Source of the DNA: Volvariella volvacea V23
Lineage: Eukaryota > Basidiomycota > Agaricomycetes > Agaricales > Pluteaceae
Direction: 5' to 3'
Assembly: GCA_000349905.1 (NCBI GenBank)
Contig: KB722769.1
Location: forward strand, 135,046 to 199,045
DNA length: 64,000 nucleotides
Shown: in pieces, positions 1-12,385 of the stretch
Layout: each line of letters opens with the position of its first letter
Numbering within the stretch: position 1 is the first letter of the stretch
Translations under genes and position numbers: made by a program
The notes under the pieces: model-generated
Seen by the model: the letters and a program-made list of their open reading frames with translations, nothing else
Database searches by the model: none
Told to the model about the DNA's origin: nothing

Positions 1-1
1 T

Positions 2-310
2 TTTACCGTATCTTTCCCTCATCTGATTTCTGCAACAATATTGTTGGCGTTCCTGAATATTGCAAATGCTCTGTCACTCTTTAGGTCCGGGAAAGGACAG
101 GCGTTCAATTTCTTCACAATCGCCAGTGCGTTAAACCAATCCAACGTACCAGCAGAGATGGCAAGGTTCAGGGGCGAGAATCCGAAGTTGGAAGGCGAGG
201 AATTACATCGCATTTTTGAGGATGCATCAAAAAATCGGGTTTTGACGCTGGGTTCACGAGACAACGGGCGCGCTGTTGTTTTGACCATTCATGATCGTGA
301 TACGATCTAA
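2..310 (+). CDS. Family A membrane protein, 3' end only (A1)
   Basis: The window opens inside the last exon of a family A gene. The frame is open from base 2 to a TAA at 308-310 (102 codons). It encodes the last transmembrane segment (about residues 10-28 of the visible part), then the conserved cytosolic tail starting R-S-G-K-G, a S-N-V-P-A-E-M motif and a charged end. The same order closes the full-length paralogues at 944-3175, 5398-7650 and 53598-55818. The function of the family is unknown. The rest of the gene lies to the left of the window, so intactness cannot be judged. Confidence 0.75.
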   Translation, partial: FTVSFPHLISATILLAFLNIANALSLFRSGKGQAFNFFTIASALNQSNVPAEMARFRGENPKLEGEELHRIFEDASKNRVLTLGSRDNGRAVVLTIHDRDTI

Positions 311-943
311 TTGCTATACCTTGTACATCCCAGAATTTGATGTTGTTTATACTCACGCACTGGTAATTCTGAAGCATTGCGGTCTGGTGTGCAAGCAGCG
401 ATCTAGGCCATGTTAAAACAGCATCCTAATAAGAAGCACTATTATCAATCTTACAATATGGTAACTGGTCCCTGTTACTGAACAAGACCGCAGGAAGCCT
501 GGAATAGTAAGTTGTATGCAAGTTTGGTTTGAGGGTTGCGTTGAACAGCTGTGGTGTAGACAAAATTATGTCAAATGCCATATTAACACAGGTCAGATCA
601 TGCCGTTTCCCAGTCGTCGGCTCTGAAATACAGCTTAATGGCATCGCCCTAAAGCTCTGGATTTGTGCTGTCGTTTCAACAACATCGGGATGTAGGGGAT
701 CTTGACTTTTTAAAGGTCAGGTGAGTATGCTCCCTGGTTAGTTTGACTTGGCAAAACGGATGCCAAGTGACTCCCTTGGTTTGAGGTCCTGGCTTGCCTT
801 CTTTGTTATCTTCTGATGTCTGAGCCATTCGTTGTCATCGTGGCTATACGTTAGCTCATGGGACGTACTAGGATATCAACTACCTTCCCTAGCGGGTCCC
901 TTTCCATATAAACCGGCATGGTATTCACACAAAATACGCAACC
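311..943. other. Intergenic, A1 to A2
   Basis: No coding sequence I can support. It should hold the 3' end of A1 and the promoter of A2. The promoter motif seen upstream of A3 and A5 was not found here. Confidence 0.5.
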
Positions 944-3175
944 ATGGCACTGACCCTTACAATCGCTTTGAAGCTGCTTCTACTCCCTATTGTGAGCATC
1001 GCATATCTGGGGTTTTGTTGGACTGTCTACCATCGCACTGTTTTGGTAAACGGGCGCGGGTTAATCAACACCTCAGCAGAGGGCCTTGGTGAGTCGGTAT
1101 TTTGTTGATTTAGAGCGTACTGAATTTCTTCAAGGCGTAATAAAGTCGGGAATAACCACCATCAATATTTTGACCATTGCGTTGGGGTTATGGCCGGTTA
1201 AAACACTCCTCATGGATGTGAAGGTACGTGCTTGCGCTCACTTTTTTGCTTAATACCCACTTCGTGGACGCGTACTAGGGTGAAGAATTTTTTCGTTCAT
1301 TGAGGCGATCCAGTGCTGGCAGCAGCAGCAATCCTCGGGGCATCAACCTCGCCACTGCCCATTCTATATCTACACCATCACTTGGGGCATTTGAAACACT
1401 AACTATCATTTTACAGCGTCACTGTAGCCTCTATCTTACCGTGGCTTTTATCACTGGATTTATTATGATGGCTACCTCGGTGCTAGCCCCAGCTGCATGT
1501 AAGCGTCACGAGATTTGTCATCTAACAGTCCGAAGCTAACATGTTGTATGGCCTCTAAATTTCTCAGTATCCATACAAGAGGTTATGTGTGACTTAAATG
1601 AAACTACCTTTGAAGTGGCGGCTATGCCTCCTTCGTCCGTTGCTGTATCTAGGTAATCCTTTAAAGCTCCGCTGATCACGAGGCATTTGTTACGTGCTAA
1701 TTCCTATTTTCAGCACGACGGGTCTCTCATTACCCTCTTCTCAGTACTATCTTACCGATAGGATGGAACGTAAACTTCAAGAAGCTGCCTCTATTACTTG
1801 GGCAGAAGGTGCTTTGGATGTCGTACATTCCTTCGAGGTCAACGGTGCTCGTTCGAAGTTTGCACCATCTGACCCTTTTCGATATATTGTTCCAATCCCT
1901 ACCAACCTTTCACCTATGATTCCAGTCCGTTGGTTTACAGATGCCTTCGTATTGCAACCATCCTGCAGCTGGCAGGAAACCAATATATCAGGAACGGTCC
2001 CTTTACAGGATGTCCAAAACCCCTCATCCACCAATCCTAGTACGGTAATCAATCTCCCAGAATTAGGCATTGGGATTCTTTTTGCCAGTCCCACGAGCGT
2101 CATCATGTAAGACACTAGATTTACAACCACCCTCGTCACTCAACCTTGCATTCCAGCTGGTATAAATCCTGGGTTCCATTTGCAATATTTGTCGATGCGG
2201 CCGGCGGTATTTAAACAATATTGGATTTTCAACAGCACCACAGGGGACTTACCACATGGTGGACACTCAATATGGTCCATATCGCAGTACCGCCCGAATA
2301 CAACTACCTCAATGTCGCTTCTTACATTTGACGCAAGAGGACTACCAACATTTGGTATCAGGGACAACCTTGGTGGTATATGGGAGATAGCTATTCTCGC
2401 ATGCTCCCCCAACTTTACCATCCAAACAGTCGAGGTTCAGAATAAAGGGAAAAACCTCACTGTCATTTCTACCAGGTCTGTCTCAAATGGCGAGGACACC
2501 AGCAGTGCGGGTAATCTGGATCGGAGAGAAGGGGACTTTTTCTTCTCATCAATCTTTACGGAACTCACAGTGGAAACAAGTCCAGCCATTCCTTGGGCAG
2601 GATCGGGTTCGCAAGTGCAAGCAAGCCTGATGTTCGGGTGGGATCAAGTCAAGGCATTCAACCCTAATCTCACAGATCAAGTATACTCCCCTAATAACCC
2701 AGTAGTATGGTCACCCATGGCGATCCCCGATATAACATCAATGTATTCCCGATACCTCCAGTCAGCAGCTAAGCTCTATATGTCAGGCGCCCTGGGCACT
2801 GCTAGGGTATCCGGGTTTGTACGACAACCAGTCACAGCTTTCTCGGTATCCATAGGTCATATAATTCCTTCAACAATCCTATTAATAATCCTGAATATCA
2901 TCAATATTTTGGCGTTCTTCAGATCTGGGAAAGGCGAATTGTTCAATTTGTTAACAATCGGCAGCGTGCTCCACGAGTCAAATGTACCGGCGGATATGGC
3001 CAAGTTCAAGGAGGATAATCCCAACATAGAGGGAGAAGAGTTGGATCGCGCGTTTAGGAATGCATCAAAGGATCGCCTCTTGAAGTTGGATCCAAGGTCT
3101 GAGGATAACAAGGGGCCTGATGTTTTGACTGTTCATGACACTAATATCGACTCGGATACACATCAATTCCTGTGA
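944..3175 (+). CDS. Family A four-TM membrane protein with large ectodomain (A2)
   Basis: Six exons: 944-1088, 1135-1223, 1279-1498, 1568-1652, 1714-2087 and 2157-3175, giving 643 residues. Transmembrane segments are seen near residues 8-28, 55-72 and 128-150, and again about 85 residues before the end. The region between holds many N-x-S/T sites and paired cysteines, so it is probably extracellular or lumenal. The tail after the last segment starts F-F-R-S-G-K-G-E, as in all paralogues. The start ATG follows ACC and opens a hydrophobic segment. Exon phases match A3 and A5. The donor of intron 5 (GTCCCA at 2088) is non-standard and was chosen because it keeps phase; that junction is uncertain. 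I do not recognise the family. A family B pseudogene follows on the same strand. Confidence 0.72.
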
Positions 3176-3568
3176 CCTTTGTACCAGTATTCAATATGCA
3201 CGTACATACTGGTTTCCCTGTTCTTAAAACAATATGTGTTGTATAGTCTTCCTGTGCTCATCTGTCATGCGAGTTTGGGAGTATATTACAGTACCCCAAA
3301 ACCTAACCAATTCCATCATCAACTACGTATTGCCTCATATCCATGACGAGATCACACCCCGGACTTGTAGTAGGTAAAACTGTGTATTCCGTATCGTAAA
3401 TACAAGCCTATATATATGTATGGAAAAATGAGTGGCATGCTAAATATCGTAAACGAGTGAACAAAGGATAATCTACTAAAAAGGAAATGTGATCAAAGGA
3501 ATGTACAACGTGCTAATACACGACTGTGAGCACGAGGCTCGCTCCATTGTCCTGTTGACTGATTATGA

Positions 3569-5065
3569 AATGTCCTTTCAACAATCCAAACAGTATTTGG
3601 TACCCCACAACAACCACTTGACTTGGCCGTGGACTTTGGAAGCTCCTTACTCGCAATATGGTCATCTGAATGCACTTTCTGCCTGGTTTACCACTTCCGT
3701 TTTTTTCCATTGGATTCCTTGACTTTTCAGGTATACGCGTTCATCATTTTCATATGACTATCTTTGACCGTTATGAACCATGAATCTGAATTCTAACCTT
3801 TCCCGGACTGAAGACGGGTCCTTTGTCAACAATACAGATATTACTCGTGGAGGGTGGTATACTGATTCTATTGGAGGGGGCTAGGCGCTGAAGATGTGCA
3901 ATTCGGTAAGTTATAAGGACTCGCATTCATCCTAGTGGGTCTAATATCATATTTGATAAACACTGAGCGTGGAATTTCCTTTACCTCCAGCTCTTGTAAC
4001 AGAGCTTGCCGATGGAATAAATCCTTTCAACGGAGTACTAGGCATCTCGATAAACCCTGAGAACCCTAAACAAAACATATTTAGCCGACTCTGGGACGAT
4101 GGGAAGCTGCTAAACCCAGTTCTAGGCCTACGCCTCGACCCAATCAACCCCAAGATGACGATTGGAGCCCTTAATCCAGATTATTACGGGGGTGCAATCA
4201 ATTGGGCAGAGGTTCGTGGCGGTCGGGGAAACGGGGGACGATTGGAGGTCACATTAGGTGGGATCAAGGGACACAATGGTTCCTTCTTACCTTTTAGTGC
4301 GGACACGGTCAGCGCGACTCTTTCAACTTGTATGTTCCTCTCGTCGTCCCTGTTCTCTGAGGCTCGGCCCATAACTAACCCAAATTATTATACGGCATTA
4401 CAGTTATTAGGGATATAGAACTTCCTTCAAGTACATTTGCTCAATATTTTGGAAACTCTGACTACAGTGGACCTGATGTGACACCGGTATCAAATTCGAG
4501 CATTATTAGTTGCCCGGACGCTCGGAGTGGAATGCTTCTGTCTGTGCCATTTACGATTGCGATCAACGGGGTTGATTATCCACTGGATGGCCCGAATAAT
4601 CTGATTCTCCCTCTGGACCAAGAGGAATGTATAGTTGGGATCGCCAGACTGCCATATAACGCAGAAGTTATCCTAGATTTACCATTCATGAGCATGAGGA
4701 GCGTCTACATGTGAGTATCAGTGATTTACGTCGCTTCAATGACATGCAGTCTAATATAATGAACCCCTTGCCTCACAACTGCATATCGCTTCCCTACTTT
4801 TGATTCTCCTGAACGCCCACCACGTATAGGCTTTGCGATCTCATCTGGTTTAAATCGTGCACTAGAGTTCATTAATCAACTGCCAAGATCTGAACCCCCT
4901 CTCAAGGAGTAGTGCCTCGCATTCACGCCGCCTGCAAGAGGTCCGGCTAGCTTACCTGATTTATTAGTTCAGCGTGGTTCTGGCTCATATTCTATATACG
5001 GTGGTGAGATGGAAGGACGTAGAGTTCCATTGGTTGGAGCAAACGAGCTAGCGTGGATAGTTTAA
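3569..5065 (+). pseudogene. Degenerate family B pepsin-like gene (B1)
   Basis: Remains of a family B gene directly downstream of A2. The signal-peptide exon and the start of exon 2 are missing; the frame opens only at 3569. Recognisable pieces are exon 2 (to 3730, with an A-V-D-F-G-S-S-L motif), exon 3 (to 3905), exon 4 (to 4329), exon 5 (about 4410-4711) and exon 6 (to the TAA at 5063-5065). Three lesions are visible. A +1 frameshift in the G-run near 3876-3883 brings a TAG into frame. The acceptor before exon 6 reads CT instead of AG at about 4789. A TAG at about 4910 replaces the CAG (Gln) codon found in the other copies. The motif D-F-G-S-S is the closest in the window to the canonical D-T-G-S of active A1 proteases. 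Confidence 0.75.
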
Positions 5066-5397
5066 ATCAAAGACCTACGCTAGTACGAATAGTCAAGAGT
5101 TCAGATTTATCTAGATTTTCCTTTTGTGCTAAAGTACATCGCTCTCTTATTCTGCGCGTATGATTGTTCAAAATGGTGTTCAAAAACTCCAAATATGAGG
5201 ACTTATCATAACGCATTCTACCATTCATCCCGGAAGGAGCGCGAAGGATCGACCTGTCGTGCTATATAATACCGTAGATGCATGCACACAAACTAAAATT
5301 GAAAGGATATAAGAATTACAATCTTCAATTTAAACTCGAGTATATACACTCGTAGGTTATTAAAGAAAAACAAAGCAAATCAGACCAGCCCCATATT

Positions 5398-7650
5398 TTA
5401 GGGTGCCTCACGGTCACGAACGGCTAAGATCCCTACTCCTCCCGAGTCTTCCGACTTGTGATCTAAGACCAATACCTGGTTCCTCGACGCATTAGCAAAC
5501 GCACGTTCTAATCCCTGGCCCTCTTCTTTCCAATCCTCTTTAATGATCCTCGCCAAGTCATTAGGCAGATTCGATACATGCAAGACTCGAGCAACCCTCA
5601 AAAGGCTAAAAATCTCCCCTTTCCCTGACCTAAAGAATGCCAGAATGTTGAGGATATTGAGTGCCATCAAGAGTATTGTTGACACGACGACATGAGGTCT
5701 AGATGCCGTGAAACTGATCACAGGCTTGGATATAATACCAGGCACAAACGCTGTACCGAGGGTGCCAGTCATATACGGCTGCGATGCTGAATGGACGTAT
5801 TTGAAGTACATCTCAGTTATATTTGCAATTGGCATCGGTGTCCACGTTATTGGCAAGGCAGAGGAATTGAGGCGATTGTACGCCCTAACTTGATCCCAAC
5901 CGAAAACGAGACTCGCCTGTGTGAGCGATTGTCCTCGCCATACGTCTATATTTGGACCTGCGTTATCCCCCAGCTCCCCAAACAGCGACATAAAGAAAAA
6001 GTCTCCTTGGTGCCTATCCAAGTTTTCTTGTGGAGAAAATCGTTGCCCGTTGTTTGGCGAAAAAACTGTCAGGCTTCGGCCACTATTCCGGATTTCAACG
6101 GTCTCGATAGAGAGGTTTGGAGAACACCCTAGAAGAGCATATCGTAAGATGCCGCCATATTCGTCCATGACACCGAACGTTGGGATATCGGTTTGATTGA
6201 ATATTAGGTCCCACGCAAGAAATTCTGCAGCCGTAACATTGGGATAATACTGCACAATCGCCCAGAATGCGTTTCCGCCCAATGCAACATCCCCAGTGGT
6301 GCTGTTAGTGGCCCGAAGGTTGTGTGGAGAGTCCGTTGAGCAATATCGCATCTCGAAACCTTGATTACCATTGACTAAGCCAGAACAATGTGATTAATTA
6401 AGAAGCGGCGTGACAGTCTAATGCCCTACCTAACTCAGGGCGCATAAAATAAATATTAAGGTCGATCCCCAGGTCTGGAATATTTACCGGAATTACGGGA
6501 AGATCCGTGAAGTCCTCGATAGAATATGTTTCAGTGCTAAGATTTGTTACATGCCAGGTGCATGTTGGTCGTAACACAAATACATCTGTGAGCCACCTGG
6601 CAGATATTTCTGGGGTGAGATTGACAGGAAGTGGGACGATGTATCTTGGAACTGAATTAGAGTTGCTGGTCCTAGAATTTGATTCCGGAACGCTGAAAGA
6701 GTAGTTGACGTTTAAACTAGTTTCTGCCCAGATTATTGACGCAGCTTCTTCAAGTTTGAGAAACATGCGCTGCGAGATGCTGTTTCTTCCAGCTCTAAAT
6801 TGCGATGTACTAAGGTGAATTCATTCCGAACCCACCTCTTTGATTAAAACGAATTGATGGGGGATGCGCCGAATACTTACTTGGCGACGGAAGCGATAGG
6901 CATAGCTCCCACCTCAAACGCCATCACACCCGAGTCCATGAACGCCTCCTGCACTGATACTTTAGGCCAAAAAATCAAATCACATTAGCGCCAATCGCAT
7001 CACCGAATCAGGGTACTCAACGTGCGGCAGGTGCCAGCGAAGATGCCATCATTACGATAAATCCAGCGATGAACGCCATAGTGAAATGCGGGCTGCATTG
7101 CTTCCTGATAACGGCTACAATGGTTTCCCTTATCCCAAGTGAGGCAGCGGACGATACTGCATTTGCTGTTGCGAGATTCAAACCTTCCACCTCAGCAGGT
7201 CTTTGGGGGTCATGGTATTCGTAGCCGTTTCTGACTTTATCACGTCGTTTCATCATACGAAAGAATTCTTCAGCCTTCAGGTTTTGGACACATTCGATTT
7301 CCATTTGCTTGAATAAAGGATATGACGTGTGCATACCTGGATATCAACAAGCAATGTCCTAATTGGCCATAGCCCTAGCGCGATGACCAAGATGCTAACA
7401 GTTGTCACTCCTGATTTAATGGCGGCTATTGTTCTCATAAGTGATTGATCATTCTGTGGACGTAACCGGTCCACTTACCAATATTGTTTGGGGTAGCATC
7501 AATTAGTCCATTATTGCGCAGTATGACGGTTCGATGCAGTACGGTCCAACAGAATCCAAGGTATGCGGTCGTGATAAGGAGAGGTATCAGCAGGCCTATC
7601 AATTCCATGAAATCCATTCTCTTGCAAGCGTTTTCGGTCTTGGGCGCCAT
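5398..7650 (-). CDS. Family A four-TM membrane protein with large ectodomain (A3)
   Basis: Six exons, written here from the start codon down: 7650-7479, 7425-7337, 7274-7022, 6959-6881, 6794-6430 and 6374-5398. The reading frame is intact and gives 644 residues. Transmembrane segments lie near residues 15-35, 65-80, 150-170 and 547-567. The long middle part has many N-x-S/T sites, and the 77-residue tail starts R-S-G-K-G-E. The ATG at 7650 was chosen because it is the first in frame before transmembrane segment 1. Exons 3 and 4 (253 and 79 nt) have exactly the lengths seen in A5 and A6. The gene lies head to head with B2, with 333 bp between the start codons, so the two may share a promoter. 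The function is unknown. Confidence 0.8.
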
Positions 7651-7983
7651 GATCAAGATGCGGGGGACTGAAAGTGCTGGGGTGAAGTAGCCGGTACGAC
7701 ACGGATGGTGGCCCTTGTAGTAGATAACGTAATCATAGCGCTACCTGATATTTCAGGCTCTCAGTTAAACTACGCCAAAAAGGGCGCCCACCATAGTCAG
7801 GCAGATCACGAGCTCGGGGAATTCGGGACGCCTAACACCTACGAGGTAAGTGATACTGATTGTTGTCGATTACCTACCATCAACGCCTGTTACTGATTTA
7901 GAATAGACTTAAGCCCTCCTCGGCGGGATGTAGATGGTCCTGTGTGGCCTTCTCCTACGGTGCCACATTGGCCCTTGGATTAA
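7651..7983. promoter_or_regulatory. Divergent promoter region between A3 and B2
   Basis: A 333-bp region separates the start codons of A3 (minus) and B2 (plus), both intact. At 7811-7830 it holds a TCGGGGAATTCGGGACGC-like block that is almost repeated upstream of A5 (55961-56000) and upstream of the A relic (51103-51142). That it acts as a shared promoter is inferred from the arrangement. Confidence 0.5.
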
Positions 7984-9817
7984 ATGACTACGCTCACGCG
8001 AGTTGATTGTTATTTCCTTCACACGCTCTTGATGGTATCAGTAGTCTCGCTTTTGCTCTTTGGAATACGGTACAATCCTGTCTCTGCTATATCGCAAAGT
8101 GAGTACGTCTCTCAGAACACCGTCTACCTGCAGCATGTTGCTGATTTCCGTGCCAAAAGCAGGACGAAGTTGGGCGTCATTGCAGGTCGGAGTTCCAGAA
8201 AACCTCACCGACCTCGATAGGGACCCCTATGTCTACGCCAACGCTAAAGTCATACTTGGTACCCCGCCTCAAGCTATAGATCTGGCTATCCATTTTGAAG
8301 AATCCTTATTCACCATTTGGTCGTCAAACTGTGCATTTTGCCCTTACGGTTTTCCCTTCTTTCCATCACGATCTTCTACCCTTCAGGTGGGTACAGTTTC
8401 ATAGGGAATTGCATCCCCCACTGCCATGAAAAGTATGCCACGGACGACGAAACACTAACCTGAAATGGTTACAGTCAGAGAATCAACCTTGGGAGTTAAA
8501 CTCTCCTACCGCCCACGGGACCTGGTATAATGATACTATTGGGTTTGGGGAACTGCGAGCTGTGGACGTTCAATTTGGTGAGGAATCAATCCAGAGCCTA
8601 TTCGTTCACTATGCCTAACCACTGCCGTCTGCATCATTATTTGTCTTCCCTGATTAGTTTTGATGCAAGAATTGAGCGTAAATTACCCAGGGCAAAGGCC
8701 CTTCAATGGCCAGCTAGGAATCTGGACAAATTCCTCCACACGGAAAAGCGTCTTCAATCAACTCTGGGATCAAGGACTCTTACTCAACCCTGTTGTTGGG
8801 CTTCGTCTTGACCCCACTCGATCTCGGATGACCGTTGGAGCACTTGACCCAGACGATTACATTGGGAGCATCAATTGGATAGAAGTTCGAGGTGCCCCTG
8901 CTGACCACATTCCCCCTGGCGCCGGAGCAGAAGGTAGAGCAGGGTGGCGGGACGACGGGTTCGTGATTGATGGAATTAAAGGGTATAGCGGTTCATTCAT
9001 CCCTTTCGAGACCGAAGAAATTACTGCAACGTTGTCTACCTGTGAGTTGCACTCTACACCTTTTCGTGTAACCGCTTTCTGAGCCAGGGCCAATATTACC
9101 CATACTCTTCTTTGCAATCTCCAGTTTTTCGTAACATCCTCGTACCCCCCGATGTCTATAGTCAATACTTCTCCAACCCAGACCACCACGGTCCAAACCT
9201 GTCACCCACAATTTTCGACGGAAATCCAGCCTTCAACTGCTCGGGGGGTGAAGATATAGTAGTACCGTTTACCATTACCATCAACGGAATTGACTACCCC
9301 TTAGTTGAACAGAACAACTGGATTCGCCCGTACACCTCATTAGATATCTGTAGGGTGGGGTTGGCGAACTATACGACCGTGATAAATGGGGAGGGTTCGG
9401 GGAGAGTTAGGCCGGTGGGAGATGTGGAGCTGGGACTCCCGTTTATGCGAAGTGTATATGTGTGAGTATATAAGTGCCTTGAGACGCTGGATATTGAATC
9501 AGTTTAACCACCCTCCGAAAACGTACAGCGCATACCGTTTTCCAACATCCGATTCACCAGACTGCCCAGCTCACATCGGCTTCGCCTTTCCATCCGGCAT
9601 CGATCGCACCGAGGAGCAAATCAACCAAACCCCAAGATCGCTTCCTCCTCTTCACGACCAATGCCTTTCCCTTATATCACCTACAGAGGGACCAGTTTCA
9701 AATCCACCCGAATCCCAATTTGAGCGCGGGTCGGGTGCGTATACAGTGTTCGGTGATACATCTGGAGAGAGACAGGTTCGACTGGTTGGAGCAAATGAAT
9801 TGGGAAAGAGAAAGTAG
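7984..9817 (+). CDS. Secreted pepsin-like (A1-fold) protein, probably non-proteolytic (B2)
   Basis: Six exons: 7984-8098, 8160-8386, 8475-8577, 8658-9041, 9125-9461 and 9529-9817, giving 484 residues with an intact frame. Residues 1 to about 35 form a signal peptide (hydrophobic core, then N-P-V-S-A). An A1-like N-lobe follows, with L-G-T-P-P-Q and, where active pepsins have D-T-G-S, the sequence I-H-F-E-E-S (about residues 82-87). The second lobe has no D-S/T-G-T motif. Conserved blocks shared with B4-B7 include W-x-S-L, G-x-W-Y, L-L-N-P-V-x-G-x-R, I-G-F-A-F-P-S and L-V-G-A-N-E-L. With the catalytic Asp replaced by His and the TG lost, proteolysis is unlikely; a binding or structural role is inferred. 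The gene is divergent from A3. Confidence 0.8.
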
Positions 9818-10117
9818 TACGATCACTTGATCGACGTGGGGCCTTTCGTCGAGTTATTGCTGATGTATGTTCTCTAAACTTACCCTGATGTAGTACGAGC
9901 AACACACACAATATTTCTGCGACCAATTTTAAGCCATGTACCTGTATTTCCATTGACGTGTACTGATGCATAAAACAGATTTTCACCCTCTTTCTCACCA
10001 TGTGATATTCCTTCTAGACCATTCATATGTGCAAAATAGATGATAAGAATTTGTCACACGTGTTAATACAACTTTGGGTGTCTGCGGATGGATCCTCAAC
10101 AGAAGCAAGTCCCAGAA

Positions 10118-11841
10118 TTAAGGTACACGCTGCGCACGAATGTTGGGGTGCAGACCACCCAACAAGATTCTCTCCAACTTGTCGGGAGAGATACTTCCTG
10201 GACCCGAGTAGGGAACGGTATCGACGATATTCTATTTTTTGTCGATATTAACCTCTAGTACGGAAATGTATGGATATAAGACGTACCCCGGTATCAGCCT
10301 GCACCAACTTGGCAAGTGCCGCAGCAGCGTTCGCGTCCCCACCAATCTGGACGAACTGAACGCCAAGCGAATTGGGGTGGTGTGGACCCGCTTTAATCTT
10401 GTTTCCAGCTTCGATCAGCATCTTGGTTAGTTCATGTGCTTCGTCGTCATCTAATAGTTAAATAAGTCGTGATTATGAGTAAGCGGTGGTTTTGTGAACA
10501 AAAATAGTAGATAGAACGTACTGGGTTCACCATCGGTGATGCAAATCATATCGAGCGGTTTGATCTCGCCATAGGCCGATGTGCCCTTAGCTGCGTTGAG
10601 CTTGTCGATATGTGCACCGAGGATTTGCTGTGTGCGCGATCCTGTAGGGGTGCTACCATCTGGGTTCACCTTATTGATTGCCTCTGCAACCTTCCCTTTG
10701 TCCTATTCGCGAAGTCAGTAACGCGGCAAAGGAATGACGCTGAAAAGAATGGAAGGCGCACCTGAACACCCGTGATATCCTTGAACTGGAATAGGTTATT
10801 GGAGTTGAGGAAGCGGAGATCGATACCATCCGAATCCCAGCCCTTATCAATGATATAATTGGCAAGACCATCAAGCGCGTTCCTGGCCTCGGTCCAGCGG
10901 TCGCCCTTCATCTGTAGTAGTCGTATAGCATCAGAAACACGCCTATGATAACAACAAAAGCGAGGAAATGACGTACCGAGCCAGAATCATCCAACAAGAA
11001 GACGACGTCGTACGCTTTAAGATAGTTGTCCAAAGTCGATGGCCTAGGTCGGTCAAGGACAGGGTTGTAGCCTGGGATGACGTTGTCAGGCGGTGGTGGG
11101 GGTATAGGATTCGGGTTCGTCTTGACGAGGTGGACAGTCACAACCCTAGGGAACGGGGTCAGCTATAGTCTAGGGCTAATGAAGGACCACATTACGCGTC
11201 GTCGAATTGGCCGCTACCAGCGACTTGTGCAGCGTCCGAGGTATCTTCTACAAAGATCTGATTTCAAAGTAAAGCAGTGAGCATACTGTGCGTATAACAG
11301 TTTCGAGTCAGCTTACAAAGTAGGTGACGTAGTCAGGGATTTCAGGTGCAGCAGTTGGTGGTTTAACCGACTAACAGAGCGACCGTTCAGCAAATTATCG
11401 CATTTGCGAAGTTCGCGACTACGTACAGAGTGCAAATCCAGCTTACTCGAAGCATACTTGGGATCCCTTATTGCTTTCGCGGTCAACTTCCCAGAGGTAT
11501 CAGCGTAGTATGCTGAAATGGTCAACTCGACAGGGGTCTGTCGGGGTGCGATTGGGAATGTGGTCGAGCCAGAGATAGCGTCTGGCATGGGACCCGAAGT
11601 TCCATAGTCGCTTTTGAATGTGGATGAGTTGTTGCGAATATTAGTTTGGACAAAGATGGCCTGGTGGTATGTCTTTCGTGAGATCTGTATGCAAGGATCG
11701 CAACATCCTGAGTTAGCGCTTCACGTTCATGAGCAAGCCGATGAACAAACTGACAGCAGAGATACTGATAAACCACTCAGGTGGAACAGAAATCTGGACA
11801 GTAGCACCAACGGGAGCTGAAAATGAAGGTCGACCGGACAT
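10118..11841 (-). CDS. N-terminal shared domain fused to a von Willebrand A (vWA) domain
   Basis: Nine exons from the start codon down: 11841-11755, 11684-11427, 11370-11317, 11257-11196, 11145-10977, 10911-10762, 10702-10522, 10450-10287 and 10231-10118, giving 412 residues. Residues 1 to about 160 are the domain shared with the next three genes: V-P-P-E-W-F, I-S-R-K-T-Y, a beta-rich centre, then P-D-Y-V-T-Y-F, I-F-V-E-D and F-D-D. A short proline linker follows. The vWA domain starts near residue 195 with hydrophobic residues leading into D-D-S-G-S-M (206-211), a complete MIDAS D-x-S-x-S. A P-T-G-S loop near 278 and T-D-G-E-P near 315 supply the other metal ligands. It ends with I-L-L-G-G-L. 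No signal peptide is visible, so a cytosolic location is inferred. The role may be metal-dependent protein binding. Divergent from the peroxidase gene. Confidence 0.85.
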
Positions 11842-12385
11842 TGCTGGGTAAGCGACTTGGGGGATGTAAAGTGTAACTTCGCAAATCTGATATATGGTTT
11901 GGGTGACAAGGTCCTTGGAAATCCTTTTAGAAAGTACTCTCGTTAGCCAGAACCGTGGTAAAGCGATTAAGGTCTAAATGGCGTTATGAAAGGCTCGGAG
12001 ATCTTTAGCACCGGTAGGGCGGTAAAGAAAGCGCAAAATGAAGGGTCCAGATCAGATGATGATGTCGTGTTTAAGGTGGGCCAGATAAGGAAACGAAAAG
12101 GCTTGGAATTCTTCGCAACTACAGCACTTGAACAAAGTCCCTTCAAGTCAACTACACCAGCTGACAAGCACAATTGACAGCAATCATAGAAGATCCTTGA
12201 TTGTTGTCCCACTTGATTTGGAAGGAATCATCATTGAACCCCGAATCCCAGAAATCGCATGGAATCCGACTTGAATGAGATGAGATCCTCATTGGCACAT
12301 CAACACTCTCATCGTTTCACATAAACTCCTTGTAATTGTACCTTCGCTTTGAGGACCGCCCCGATTTTGAATCAAGCGAAGCAGA
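11842..12385. promoter_or_regulatory. Divergent promoter region, vWA and DyP genes
   Basis: 544 bp between the start codons of two genes that share an N-terminal domain. No TATA box or binding site could be assigned with confidence. Co-regulation is inferred from the head-to-head arrangement. Confidence 0.4.
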
